A DNA stretch of 64,000 nt from UBA3839 sp963627995. GTDB lineage: Bacteria > Bacteroidota > Bacteroidia > Bacteroidales > Bacteroidaceae. Below the pieces are notes generated by a model that saw only the letters and a program-made list of their open reading frames with translations, was not told the DNA's origin and made no database searches. Of this stretch, positions 1-7,687 are shown piece by piece. The translations under genes were made by a program, and so were the position numbers. Location of the stretch: NCBI GenBank assembly GCA_963627995.1, contig CAVGCV010000004.1, positions 1-64,000 on the forward strand, in the 5' to 3' direction. Numbering within the stretch: the first letter of the stretch is position 1; each line of letters opens with the position of its first letter.

Positions 1-46
1 CGCGCCGATGGTACTGCGCCGCAATGCGGGAGAGTAGGTCGCCGCC
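1..46 (+). rRNA. rrf: 5S ribosomal RNA, 3' end only
   Basis: The first 46 bases match the conserved 3' end of bacterial 5S rRNA: the GATGGTACTGC helix strand followed by GGGAGAGTAGGTCGCCGCC. The 5' part lies outside the window, so an rRNA operon ends here. A strong terminator follows 15 bases later. Seen directly; the family is well known. Confidence 0.9.
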
Positions 47-60
47 CTCTTTTTTTCCGG

Positions 61-103
61 AGCCCCCGGAGCCCCCCGCGCGGGGTCTCCGGGGGCTTTT
101 TTT
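61..103 (+). terminator. Rho-independent terminator of the rRNA operon
   Basis: An 11-base stem (61-71 with 87-97, AGCCCCCGGAG and its complement) is followed at once by a run of seven T. Position directly after the 5S gene makes it the rRNA operon terminator. Confidence 0.9.
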
Positions 104-204
104 GTTTTTACTCCCTTACTTACTTCCCTCTTTTCTCTTTACTCTTTCTTCCTCCTTCCTTCCCCTTTTCTTCCCTCCGTTTTCCGCTCCGCGCCCGCCC
201 GCGC

Positions 205-235
205 TTGGCGGCGCGCGGAAAAAGGGCTAACTTTG
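205..235 (+). promoter_or_regulatory. Bacteroidetes-type promoter of aroA
   Basis: TTG at 205-207, 20 bases, then TAACTTTG at 228-235, an exact match to the Bacteroidetes -33/-7 consensus. The -7 box ends only 7 bases before the aroA ATG at 243, so the transcript would have almost no leader. Confidence 0.8.
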
Positions 236-242
236 TGGCGAA

Positions 243-1529
243 ATGAAAAATGCAGTTATGCGAATGTCTGTGACTCCCCCGTCCGCAATCGGAGGGAGTG
301 TGCTGCTCCCCTCCTCGAAGAGCATCAGCAACCGTGTCCTTGTGATGAACGCGCTCGCGGAAGGCGGGTGCGGAATGCCCGAAAACGTGTCGGACTGCGA
401 CGACACGCGCGTGATGCTGGAATGGCTGGACAAGCGCCCGGCCGTGGTGGACATAGGGGCGGCAGGAACGGCCATGAGGTTCTCGACGGCCCTGCTTGCC
501 GTCACGGATGGCGAGCACGTGATAACGGGTAACGAGCGTATGCGCCACCGCCCGATAGGCGTGCTGGTCGATGCGCTTCGTTCGCTGGGCGCGTCGGTGG
601 AATACGTGGGCGAGACGGGCTTCCCTCCCTTGCGGATTGTCGGAAACGCCACCCTTGAGGGCGGTACGGTTTCCCTTCCCGGCAACATCAGCTCGCAATA
701 CATCTCGGCCCTGCTGATGGTCGCCCCTGCGCTGGCGCGCGGACTGGTGCTGCGGCTCACGGGCGAGATGGTTTCGCGCCCTTATATAGACCTGACGCTC
801 CGCTTGATGGCGGACTATGGCGCGGACGTGGCGTGGGTGGACAGCCGCTCCATACGGGTCGCTCCGAGGATGTATCGTCCGCGTCCGTTTTTTGTGGAAA
901 GCGACTGGAGCGCCGCCTCGTATTGGTACGAAATCGTCGCTTTGTGCGGGATGGATGCGCAGATTGTCTTGCCTGGATTGTACAAGGACAGCTATCAGGG
1001 CGACGCCAAGGTCGCCGAATTCTTTGGGCGGCTGGGCGTTCGGACGGACTATGGCGAGCATGGCCGTTTCGACGGCTTCAGCAGCGACATCCCATACGTG
1101 CGGCTTACGAACATGGGCAATGCTTGCGAACGCCTGGACTGTGACCTCGTGGATCAGCCCGACTTGGCGCAGACGCTGGTCGTCACCTGCTGCATGATGG
1201 GCGTGCCTTTCCGCTTTACGGGCTTGCAGAGCCTGAAGATTAAGGAAACCGACCGGATTGAGGCCCTGTGCCGGGAGTTGGGAAAGCTCGGGCTTGCAAT
1301 AGGGCAGGAGCGTGGCAGCGTGCTCTATTGGAACGGCGAGCGGACGGACGCCGGTTCGGACGTGGCCATCGACACCTACGAGGATCACCGGATGGCGATG
1401 GCTTTCGCGCCCTGCGCCTTGGCACTTGGAGAAATTAAGATCAACAATCCCGGGGTCGTTTCAAAGTCCTATCCGAAGTTCTGGTCGGACTTGCGGGCGC
1501 AGGGCTTCGGTCTCACCCCACAACCGTGA
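243..1529 (+). CDS. aroA: 3-phosphoshikimate 1-carboxyvinyltransferase (EPSP synthase)
   Basis: This is the sixth enzyme of the shikimate pathway. It transfers the enolpyruvyl group of phosphoenolpyruvate to shikimate 3-phosphate on the way to chorismate, in the cytoplasm. At 428 residues it has normal length. Visible family motifs are PSSKSISNR (Lys26, Arg31), which binds both substrates; the glycine loop GAAGTAMRF at 72-80; KIKETDRIEAL with the catalytic Glu; and VSKSYPKFW near the C terminus. The loop reads GAAGT where many enzymes have GNAGT. The ATG at 243 lies 7 bases after a consensus -7 box, so the mRNA may be leaderless; in-frame ATGs at 258 and 264 are alternatives. The stop overlaps the next gene, suggesting a two-gene transcript. 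Confidence 0.96.
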   Translation: MKNAVMRMSVTPPSAIGGSVLLPSSKSISNRVLVMNALAEGGCGMPENVSDCDDTRVMLEWLDKRPAVVDIGAAGTAMRFSTALLAVTDGEHVITGNERMRHRPIGVLVDALRSLGASVEYVGETGFPPLRIVGNATLEGGTVSLPGNISSQYISALLMVAPALARGLVLRLTGEMVSRPYIDLTLRLMADYGADVAWVDSRSIRVAPRMYRPRPFFVESDWSAASYWYEIVALCGMDAQIVLPGLYKDSYQGDAKVAEFFGRLGVRTDYGEHGRFDGFSSDIPYVRLTNMGNACERLDCDLVDQPDLAQTLVVTCCMMGVPFRFTGLQSLKIKETDRIEALCRELGKLGLAIGQERGSVLYWNGERTDAGSDVAIDTYEDHRMAMAFAPCALALGEIKINNPGVVSKSYPKFWSDLRAQGFGLTPQP

Positions 1530-1972
1530 CCGCCATGCTGACGATGATTCTTGGACTGTGCATCCTCGCGGTGTTCGCTTTGGGCGCAGAATTCATGCAC
1601 AACCGCTCGCAGCGAAAGGCGCAGGAGCGTGGCGGGGCGACGGAGCAGCCTTCGCTGGCGCAGGTCGAGAGCATGGAGTGCTGCGGACAGCATGAGACCT
1701 GCGAGAAGGAAAGCCTGCTGGCGGCTTTGAGCAAGGACGTCGAGTATTACGACGACGAGGAGCTGGACCGCTTCAAAGGCCGGGAGGCGGACGGCTATTC
1801 GGCGGAGGAGACGGATGAGTTCCGGGACGTCCTTTATACGATGCGGGATGTGGAGGTGGCCGGATGGGTGCGGAGCCTGCAGCTGCGCGGGGTGGAACTT
1901 CCCGACGGCGTGAAGGACGAGGTGCTGTTGATTGTCGGCGAGCGCCGGGGCGGCGATGCGCGGAACGCCTGA
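1526..1972 (+). CDS. Small single-pass membrane protein, unknown function
   Basis: A 148-residue protein. One hydrophobic segment at residues 4-20 is followed by an acidic soluble part with a Cys-rich patch (ECCGQHETCEKE) near residue 51. I believe similar proteins follow aroA in other Bacteroidales and are sometimes loosely called phospholipase, but I see no lipase motif, so I give no function. The GTG at 1526 overlaps the aroA stop (GTGA), a typical translational coupling; ATG at 1535 and 1544 are alternatives. It is probably co-transcribed with aroA and anchored in the inner membrane with its C terminus in the cytoplasm. Confidence 0.75.
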   Translation: MTAMLTMILGLCILAVFALGAEFMHNRSQRKAQERGGATEQPSLAQVESMECCGQHETCEKESLLAALSKDVEYYDDEELDRFKGREADGYSAEETDEFRDVLYTMRDVEVAGWVRSLQLRGVELPDGVKDEVLLIVGERRGGDARNA

Positions 1973-2058
1973 GCACGCGCCGTCGCCGGACTCTTTTATT
2001 TTTGGATGGTAATGTTGTTCTGGAAAAATAAAAGGGGCGCTTCTTCGTTATTATATAG

Positions 2059-4953
2059 ATGAGAAAGGCGATTGCTGCCATGGGGCTTGTGCTGGCGTTG
2101 GTGCTGGTCTTTTCGTGTTCGACGAAGAAGAACACGGGGCTTACGCGCCGTGTGCAGGCGTTCAAGGCCCGCTACAATACGTACTACAACGGACACGTCG
2201 CCTACCTTGAGGGCGTGGATGCGCAGCGCAAGGGGAACCGCGACAACTACACGGAGGTGATACCGCTGTTCATGACCGGCAACAAGGCGACGGCCGCACT
2301 GGGAAAGGCCAATTTCGACAAGGCGGTGGAGAAGTGCCAGAAGACCATCAAGCAGCACAGCATCACGAAGCGTCCCGAGTGGAACAGCAACAAGCCGAAG
2401 ACAGCGAAAGACAAGGTTTGGCTCAGCCAGAAGGAATACAACCCGTTCCTCCACAAGGCCTGGTTCCTGCTGGGCGAGGCGCAGTTCCGCAAGGGCGAGT
2501 ACATGGAGGCGGCGTCCACGTTCGCCTACATGCAGCGCCTGTATTTTTCCAAGCCCGACATCGTGGCCAGGGCGCGCCTGCTGGAGGCCAAGTGCTATGC
2601 GGAGCTGGAATGGTTCTACGACGCCGAGGAAATGGTGAGCCGCGCCCGGCGCGACAGCTTCCCGGCCTCGCTCCAGCCGTTGCTCGCCGCCGTCCAGGCC
2701 GACTGCCAGATCCGGCAGCAGCGTTACGAAGAGGCCATCCCCAACGTGGAGCAAGCGTTGAGGACGGCGGAAAACTCCTATCAGAAGGCGCGCATGCACT
2801 TTCTCTTGGGACAGCTCTATCACCAAGTCGGGCAGAACCGGCAGGCCTACAAGGCTTTTGGCAAGGTGTACGCCAAGAACCCGCCCTACGAGCTGGAGTT
2901 CAACGCGCGCATTCAGCAGACGGAGGTCATGTCCTCCGGGCAGAGCCGCCAGATGATTCGCAAGCTGCAGTCAATGGCGCGGAATCCGAAGAACAAGGAC
3001 TTTCTCGACCAAGTGTATTACGCCATCGGCAACATCTACCTGTCGAAGGGCGACACCACCCGCGCCATCTGGGCGTACAGGGACGGCGTGGAGAAGAGCA
3101 CGCGCAACGGCTTGGAGAAGGGCGTCGTCTGGCTGCACCTGGGCCAGCTCTACTGGGACACGGAGGACTTCGTGAAGGCCCAGTCCTGCTACGCCGGTGC
3201 GCTGGGTCTCTTCGACAAGGAGCGCGCCGACTACCAGCAGATTGACGAGCGCGCCAAGATACTGGAGGACTTGCTCCCCCACGCCACGGCCGTCGAGCTG
3301 CAGGACAGCCTGCAGGCGCTGGCGCGCATGGACTCGCTGGAGCGGATGGGCGTCATCCGCCGCATCATCGAGGAAGTGAAGAAAAAAGAGAAGGAGGAAG
3401 CCCGCAAGACGGCCGACGCCGCCGGCGCCGGGGCGGCCGCGCAGAGCGGGACGAGCCGCGGCAATGCGGCCGGCGGCGTGCAGGCGCGCGGCCAGCAGGG
3501 CGGCGGCTTGTGGTACTTCTACAACCCCGCGTCCGTCGCCGCCGGCAAGGCCGAGTTCCAGCGGAAGTGGGGGCAGCGCGAGCTGGCCGACGACTGGCGG
3601 CGCAGCAACAAGACCGTCCTTGGCGATTTCAACGGAGGCGAAACCGCCGAAACGGGCGATTCCATCGAGGAAAACGCCGACACCGTCCAGGCCGACGCGC
3701 CGCTCCCGGAGCAAGAGCAGGAGCGCCTGAAACGGGAGCAGGAGTATGCCGGCGACCCGCACCGCCCCGAATTCTACCTGAAGGACATCCCCCTGACCGA
3801 GGAGCAGATGGCGGCCTCCAACGCCGTGCTCGTGGAGGGCCTCTACAACGCGGCGGTCATCTACAAGGACCGCATGGAGAACTTCCCGCTCGCGGAGCGC
3901 ACGTTCCAGCGCGTCCTGATAGGCTTCCCCGGCTACGAGCACACGGACGAAACCTACTACAACCTGTTCCAGCTTTACTCGCGCGTCGGCAACGAGGCCG
4001 AGGCGGCCGCCTACCGCGACAAGCTCGTGGCGGAGTTCCCGCAGAACGAGCACGCCGTCCTCGTGGCCGACCCCCAGTTCGAGTACAAGGGACGCTACGG
4101 CAGGCAGATAGAGGACTCGCTCTACCGGCAGGCCTACGACGCGTTCCAGGCCTCCGACTACGCCACCGTCATCGCCAACAGCGCCTACACGGCGCGCGAG
4201 TACCCCCGGGGCGCGAACCGCGCGCGCTTCATGTTCCTCGAGACGCTGAGCCGCCTGGAGCGGGGCGAGCGCGACCAGTTCCTCGCGTCCATGCGCACCC
4301 TCGTGGAGACCTACCCGCAGAGCACGGTCAGCGAGCTGGCCGGCCTCTACGTGAAGGGGCTGAAGGAGGGGCGCATCCTTGCGGGCGGAAAGATGGACAT
4401 GGGCTCCATCTGGGAACGCCGCGTGGGCGTGAGCCTCGACGCCGACTCGGCCGGGCTCGACACCACCTTCACCGCCGAGCGCAACACGCCCTTCAGCTTC
4501 GTCGTCGCCTACGAGCGCGACAGCATCGACGAGAACCAGCTCCTCTACGAGGTGGCGCGCTACAACTTCACCAGCTTCGCCGTGCGCAACTTCGACATCG
4601 CCGTCGAGCGCGGCGACGGCATCGACATGCTGCGGGTGAAGCCCTTCCTCAGCTACGACGAGGCCTACGTCTACCTCCACCGCCTCCACAACAACGCCGG
4701 CATGGCCTACAAGCTCTCCGGCCTGAAGGCGTTCATCATCTCCGACGCCAACCTCCGCCTCCTCATGCGCGGACGCAGCTTCGCCGACTACTTCCAGTTC
4801 TACGACCGCCACTTCGACCGCGTCGGCCACCTCCGCATCGACGAGGACACGCTCGACGAGCCCGCCGAGCTCCCCGCGCAGGAGGAGCTGGAAGACGCGC
4901 AGGGCGGGGCGGACGGCGGCGAGTCCGACGCGGAGGAAAACTTCATCTTCTAA
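2059..4953 (+). CDS. porW: TPR lipoprotein PorW/SprE of the type IX secretion system
   Basis: A 964-residue lipoprotein. The signal peptide ends at a lipobox with Cys20 (LVFSCSTK), followed by many tetratricopeptide repeats from about residue 60 to 450, such as KAWFLLGEAQFRKGEYMEA and YYAIGNIYLSKGDTTRAIWAY. A charged, low-complexity middle (about 445-590) precedes a second repeat region and a C-terminal domain. This layout, the STKKN start after the lipid cysteine and the position directly before porX point to PorW/SprE, needed for T9SS in Porphyromonas and Flavobacterium. The role is inferred from those relatives. The start follows a 5' region without a clear promoter, 86 bases after the previous gene. 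The acidic tail rich in Asp, Glu and Gly (about 930-964) is likely disordered. It could be another TPR lipoprotein, but the context argues for PorW. Confidence 0.8.
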   Translation: MRKAIAAMGLVLALVLVFSCSTKKNTGLTRRVQAFKARYNTYYNGHVAYLEGVDAQRKGNRDNYTEVIPLFMTGNKATAALGKANFDKAVEKCQKTIKQHSITKRPEWNSNKPKTAKDKVWLSQKEYNPFLHKAWFLLGEAQFRKGEYMEAASTFAYMQRLYFSKPDIVARARLLEAKCYAELEWFYDAEEMVSRARRDSFPASLQPLLAAVQADCQIRQQRYEEAIPNVEQALRTAENSYQKARMHFLLGQLYHQVGQNRQAYKAFGKVYAKNPPYELEFNARIQQTEVMSSGQSRQMIRKLQSMARNPKNKDFLDQVYYAIGNIYLSKGDTTRAIWAYRDGVEKSTRNGLEKGVVWLHLGQLYWDTEDFVKAQSCYAGALGLFDKERADYQQIDERAKILEDLLPHATAVELQDSLQALARMDSLERMGVIRRIIEEVKKKEKEEARKTADAAGAGAAAQSGTSRGNAAGGVQARGQQGGGLWYFYNPASVAAGKAEFQRKWGQRELADDWRRSNKTVLGDFNGGETAETGDSIEENADTVQADAPLPEQEQERLKREQEYAGDPHRPEFYLKDIPLTEEQMAASNAVLVEGLYNAAVIYKDRMENFPLAERTFQRVLIGFPGYEHTDETYYNLFQLYSRVGNEAEAAAYRDKLVAEFPQNEHAVLVADPQFEYKGRYGRQIEDSLYRQAYDAFQASDYATVIANSAYTAREYPRGANRARFMFLETLSRLERGERDQFLASMRTLVETYPQSTVSELAGLYVKGLKEGRILAGGKMDMGSIWERRVGVSLDADSAGLDTTFTAERNTPFSFVVAYERDSIDENQLLYEVARYNFTSFAVRNFDIAVERGDGIDMLRVKPFLSYDEAYVYLHRLHNNAGMAYKLSGLKAFIISDANLRLLMRGRSFADYFQFYDRHFDRVGHLRIDEDTLDEPAELPAQEELEDAQGGADGGESDAEENFIF

Positions 4954-4969
4954 ACCCCAACCACGCACC

Positions 4970-6526
4970 ATGGCCACCAACGGAACACTGCTTTGGGTGG
5001 ACGACGAAATCGAACTGCTCAAAGCCCACGTCATCTATCTTGAGAAGCGCGGCTACGAGGTCGCCACCGCCACCAACGGCCAGGACGCCATCGACCTCTG
5101 CCGCTCGCAGGCGTTCGACCTCATCTTCCTCGACGAGAACATGCCCGGGCTGAGCGGCCTCGAGACCCTCGCGCGCATCAAGGCCCTGCAGCCCACCGTC
5201 CCCGTGGTGATGGTCACGAAGAGCGAGGAGGAGAACATCATGGACCAGGCCATCGGCGGGAAGATGGCCGACTACCTCATCAAGCCCGTCAACCCCAGCC
5301 AAATCATCCTCACCCTCAAGAAGCACCTCCACAAGCGCGACATCGAGACCGAGGTGGCCAACACCGGCTACCAGCAGGACTTCGGGCGGCTGGGCATGCG
5401 CATCAACGGCGCGCGCACCCTCGACGAGTGGAAGGAGGTCTACAAGTCGCTCGTCTTCTGGGAGCTCGAGCTCGCCGCCACCGACAGCCCCATGACCGAG
5501 ATGCTGCGGATGCAGAAGTCGGAGGCCAACCTCGGCTTCGCCAAGTTCGTCACCGCCCACTACGCCGACTGGATGGCCCGCCCCGACACCCGCCCCCTCA
5601 TGAGCCCCGACATCTTCAGGCGCTTCGTCTTCCCCGCCCTCGACGCCGGCGAGCAGGTCTACCTCGTCGTCTTCGACAACCTCCGCTACGACCAGTGGCG
5701 CGTGCTCAGCCGCCAGCTGGCCGACGACTTCACCTTCGACGAGCACCTCTACCTCTCCATCCTCCCCACGGCCACGCAGTATGCCCGCAACGCCATCTTC
5801 GCCGGCCTCATGCCCAGCCAGATAGCCTCGATGTACCCCGACCTCTGGGTGGACGAGGACGAGGAGGAGGGCAAGAACCTCAACGAGGCCCCGCTCGTGC
5901 AGACCCAGCTCGACCGCTTCCGCCGCCGCGAGGCGTTCACCTACTCCAAGCTCAACCACTCGTCCGACACCGAGAGGCTCGTCCACCAGTTCCGACAGCT
6001 CTCCACCCGCCAGCTCAACGTCATCGTCGTCAACTTCATCGACATGCTCTCCCACGCCCGCACCGAGTCAACCATGGTGCGCGAGCTGGCCTCCGACGAG
6101 AACGCCTACCGCAGCATCACCGCCTCGTGGTTCCGCCACAGCCCCGTGCGCGAGCTCTTCAAGGCGCTCGCCGCCACCTCCGCCCGCGTGGTCATCACCA
6201 CCGACCACGGCTCCATCCGCGTCAATGCGCCCACCCGCATCGTCGGCGACCGCAACACCAACACCAACCTCCGCTACAAGCTGGGCAAGAACCTCTCCTA
6301 CAGCGCCAGGGACGTGTTCGTCCTCAAGAACCCCCGCGCGGCCTTCCTGCCCGCCCCCAACCTCTCCACGGCCTACGTGTTCGCGAAGAGCGACGCCTTC
6401 TTCGCCTATCCCAACAACTACAACCACTACGTGTCCTACTACCGCAACACGTTCCAGCACGGCGGCATCTCCATGGAGGAGATGCTCGTCCCCGCCGTGA
6501 CGCTCCAGGGCAAGCGCCGCCGCTGA
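4970..6526 (+). CDS. porX: T9SS response regulator PorX, REC plus PglZ phosphatase domain
   Basis: A 518-residue two-domain regulator. The N-terminal receiver (residues 5-120) shows the acidic pair Asp11-Asp12, phosphoacceptor Asp55 (LIFLDENMPG), Thr83 and Lys105 (DYLIKP). The C-terminal PglZ domain of the alkaline-phosphatase superfamily shows metal-site motifs: VVFDNLRYDQW, LPTATQYAR (Thr267/Thr269 near the expected nucleophile), FIDMLSHAR and VITTDHGS. In Porphyromonas, PorX with sensor PorY controls T9SS genes through sigma factor SigP, and the PglZ domain cleaves cyclic oligonucleotides. Here it starts 16 bases after porW, so the two are likely one transcript. There is no helix-turn-helix, as expected for this family. 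No porY or sigP is visible in the window. Confidence 0.93.
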   Translation: MATNGTLLWVDDEIELLKAHVIYLEKRGYEVATATNGQDAIDLCRSQAFDLIFLDENMPGLSGLETLARIKALQPTVPVVMVTKSEEENIMDQAIGGKMADYLIKPVNPSQIILTLKKHLHKRDIETEVANTGYQQDFGRLGMRINGARTLDEWKEVYKSLVFWELELAATDSPMTEMLRMQKSEANLGFAKFVTAHYADWMARPDTRPLMSPDIFRRFVFPALDAGEQVYLVVFDNLRYDQWRVLSRQLADDFTFDEHLYLSILPTATQYARNAIFAGLMPSQIASMYPDLWVDEDEEEGKNLNEAPLVQTQLDRFRRREAFTYSKLNHSSDTERLVHQFRQLSTRQLNVIVVNFIDMLSHARTESTMVRELASDENAYRSITASWFRHSPVRELFKALAATSARVVITTDHGSIRVNAPTRIVGDRNTNTNLRYKLGKNLSYSARDVFVLKNPRAAFLPAPNLSTAYVFAKSDAFFAYPNNYNHYVSYYRNTFQHGGISMEEMLVPAVTLQGKRRR

Positions 6527-6608
6527 CCGCGCCCCGCCTCCCTTTCCTTTCTCCTCTTTCTTCCCGCCCCTTGCAAGCCGCTGCGGCACAGCGGCTTGCG
6601 GCGCTCTG

Positions 6609-6718
6609 GAAAAACACTGCGGAGCGCCGGGAAAAGCACTGCGGAGAAAAAACTTTTTCTCCGCAGAGGAAGCCCGCGCGCTCCGCGGAGTTTTTTTCCG
6701 CGCTCCGCAGTGTTTTTC
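6609..6718. repeat. Palindrome array A, 22-base period, 19-base inverted ends
   Basis: Five copies of a 10-base palindrome-like motif begin at 6615, 6637, 6659, 6681 and 6703, exactly 22 bases apart: CACTGCGGAG twice, CTCCGCAGAG, CTCCGCGGAG and CTCCGCAGTG. The 12-base spacers differ. The element is bounded by a perfect 19-base inverted repeat (GAAAAACACTGCGGAGCGC at 6609-6627, complement at 6700-6718). A 13-base hairpin lies inside (6639-6651 with 6654-6666). The same family recurs at 29347, 43661 and 56478. Confidence 0.85.
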
Positions 6719-6910
6719 GGGGACTCCCAACCCGCTGGAAGCCAGGCGTTCGCGCGTACGTCCGGCGGTGGAAGAGAGAATCCGCCACGCCGGCGGGGAG
6801 GGGGCGGGCCGCCTCCCCCAGCCCGGCCCCGGATGCCTCCCCCAGCCCCAGGGGCGGCCATTCCGCCGGCCGCTGCCGCCATGCCGTCCGCCGCGCCGGA
6901 CGCCCCCTCC

Positions 6911-7022
6911 TAATTGCAATGTGGGATTTGCAATTTTATCCCCCTAATTGCAAAGCGGACTTTACGATTTTTGCCCCTAATTGCAAAGCGGACTTTGCAA
7001 TCCCCCCCCCCCCCCCCCCCCC
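6911..7022. repeat. Three tandem 33-34 base hairpin repeats ending in a 21-C tract
   Basis: Copies begin at 6911, 6945 and 6978 with TAATTGCAA. Each can fold on itself; the third is perfect (ATTGCAAAG at 6980-6988, complement at 6993-7001, loop CGGA). Copies two and three share TAATTGCAAAGCGGACTTT. C-rich stretches separate them, and the last ends in 21 consecutive C at 7002-7022. I do not recognise the element. Such a long homopolymer is prone to slippage or to sequencing error in length. Confidence 0.8.
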
Positions 7023-7426
7023 GACTTTTTGTGGAAAAATTGTAACAAAAAGCTGGCAAAAACGGCGAAAAGGTAGTTTTATTTGGCGAAAAACGCTTAT
7101 TTTGCACCGTCTGACTTCGTGGACATGACCGCAAGAGGCCCGCAAGCGGGCATGGAGAAGCGGAAGGAGGATGAGACAAAAGAGGATGAAGAGAAGTGAT
7201 GAGGGATGAAATGAAAATGAAGAGGTGGGGAAGCGGAAGAAGATAATGGATACCGACGAAGAGGAGTGACGAAGGACAGCTAACAGCCGAAACTGCCAGG
7301 GAAACTGCCAGGACAGCCGAAAGAAGAAAGAAACCGAAAGAAAAAAGAAATAAGGAAAGAAAAAGACAAGACGGCCATTGCCTTTACCAATTTACCAAAC
7401 CTCCCAATTAAAAAACAGACAAGCCT

Positions 7427-7657
7427 ATGAAGACAAACCAACTTGTTGTTGCAAACAAGCGAGCCTACATGCAGCCGCGCACCGGCGTGGCGCAGCCGGA
7501 GACGGAAGCCGTCATGACCGCCACCTCGTGGCAGGGCAGCGAGGACGACCCGCGCATCCCCATCATCGAGGGCGACCCCGACGGCGACGGAAAGGGCGCG
7601 AAGCGCCGCGGCGGCAGCGACTACGGCCTCTGGGACGAGACGGACAAACTGTGGTAA
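7427..7657 (+). CDS. Small acidic protein upstream of a secreted protein
   Basis: A 76-residue protein, 30 bases before the next gene and probably co-transcribed. The N terminus holds Lys-Arg-Ala-Tyr-Met-x-Pro, which resembles KKKAYLSP in the small protein at 31712; both are acidic in the middle and end in Leu-Trp. There is no signal peptide or membrane segment. The centre is rich in Asp, Gly and Pro (IIEGDPDGDGKG). I do not recognise a family. Bacteroidales carry many short proteins with a similar Tyr-x-x-Pro start next to exported proteins, so a processed peptide or a regulatory role is possible, but this is only inference. The ATG at 7427 has no clear Shine-Dalgarno, which is common in this phylum. 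Confidence 0.6.
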   Translation: MKTNQLVVANKRAYMQPRTGVAQPETEAVMTATSWQGSEDDPRIPIIEGDPDGDGKGAKRRGGSDYGLWDETDKLW

Positions 7658-7687
7658 CCCCCTAAAAAAAGAAAGGACAACACGACC

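Larger units (their letters stand above)
6527..7426. other. 900-base non-coding stretch after porX
   Basis: No convincing gene. From left to right it holds: an 11-base perfect hairpin (6573-6583 with 6589-6599) that may end the porW-porX transcript although no T-run follows; the palindrome array at 6609-6718; GC-rich sequence; three 33-34 base hairpin repeats and a 21-C tract at 6911-7022; a weak promoter-like TTATTTTG at 7097-7104; and a purine-rich plus strand from about 7140 to 7375. Open frames in this stretch have low-complexity translations. Confidence 0.6.

Noticed and set aside
24..230. Small plus-strand frame over the 5S end and terminator
   Set aside because: It overlaps the rRNA gene and terminator and has a Pro/Phe/Leu-rich random composition.
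2971..5034. Long open frame on the minus strand opposite porW
   Set aside because: It is antisense to a clear gene, its translation is Val/Glu/Leu-rich low complexity, and long antisense frames are expected in GC-rich DNA.
6609..6718. CRISPR array
   Set aside because: Repeats are 10 bases and spacers 12, far too short; there are no cas genes and the unit is palindromic. The same applies to the three other arrays.
6911..7001. CRISPR or attachment site
   Set aside because: Only three imperfect units with no variable spacers, and no integrase nearby.
7097..7104. Promoter TTATTTTG before the 7427 gene
   Set aside because: It differs from TAnnTTTG at one of the two key bases and has no TTG at the right distance; not listed as a feature.
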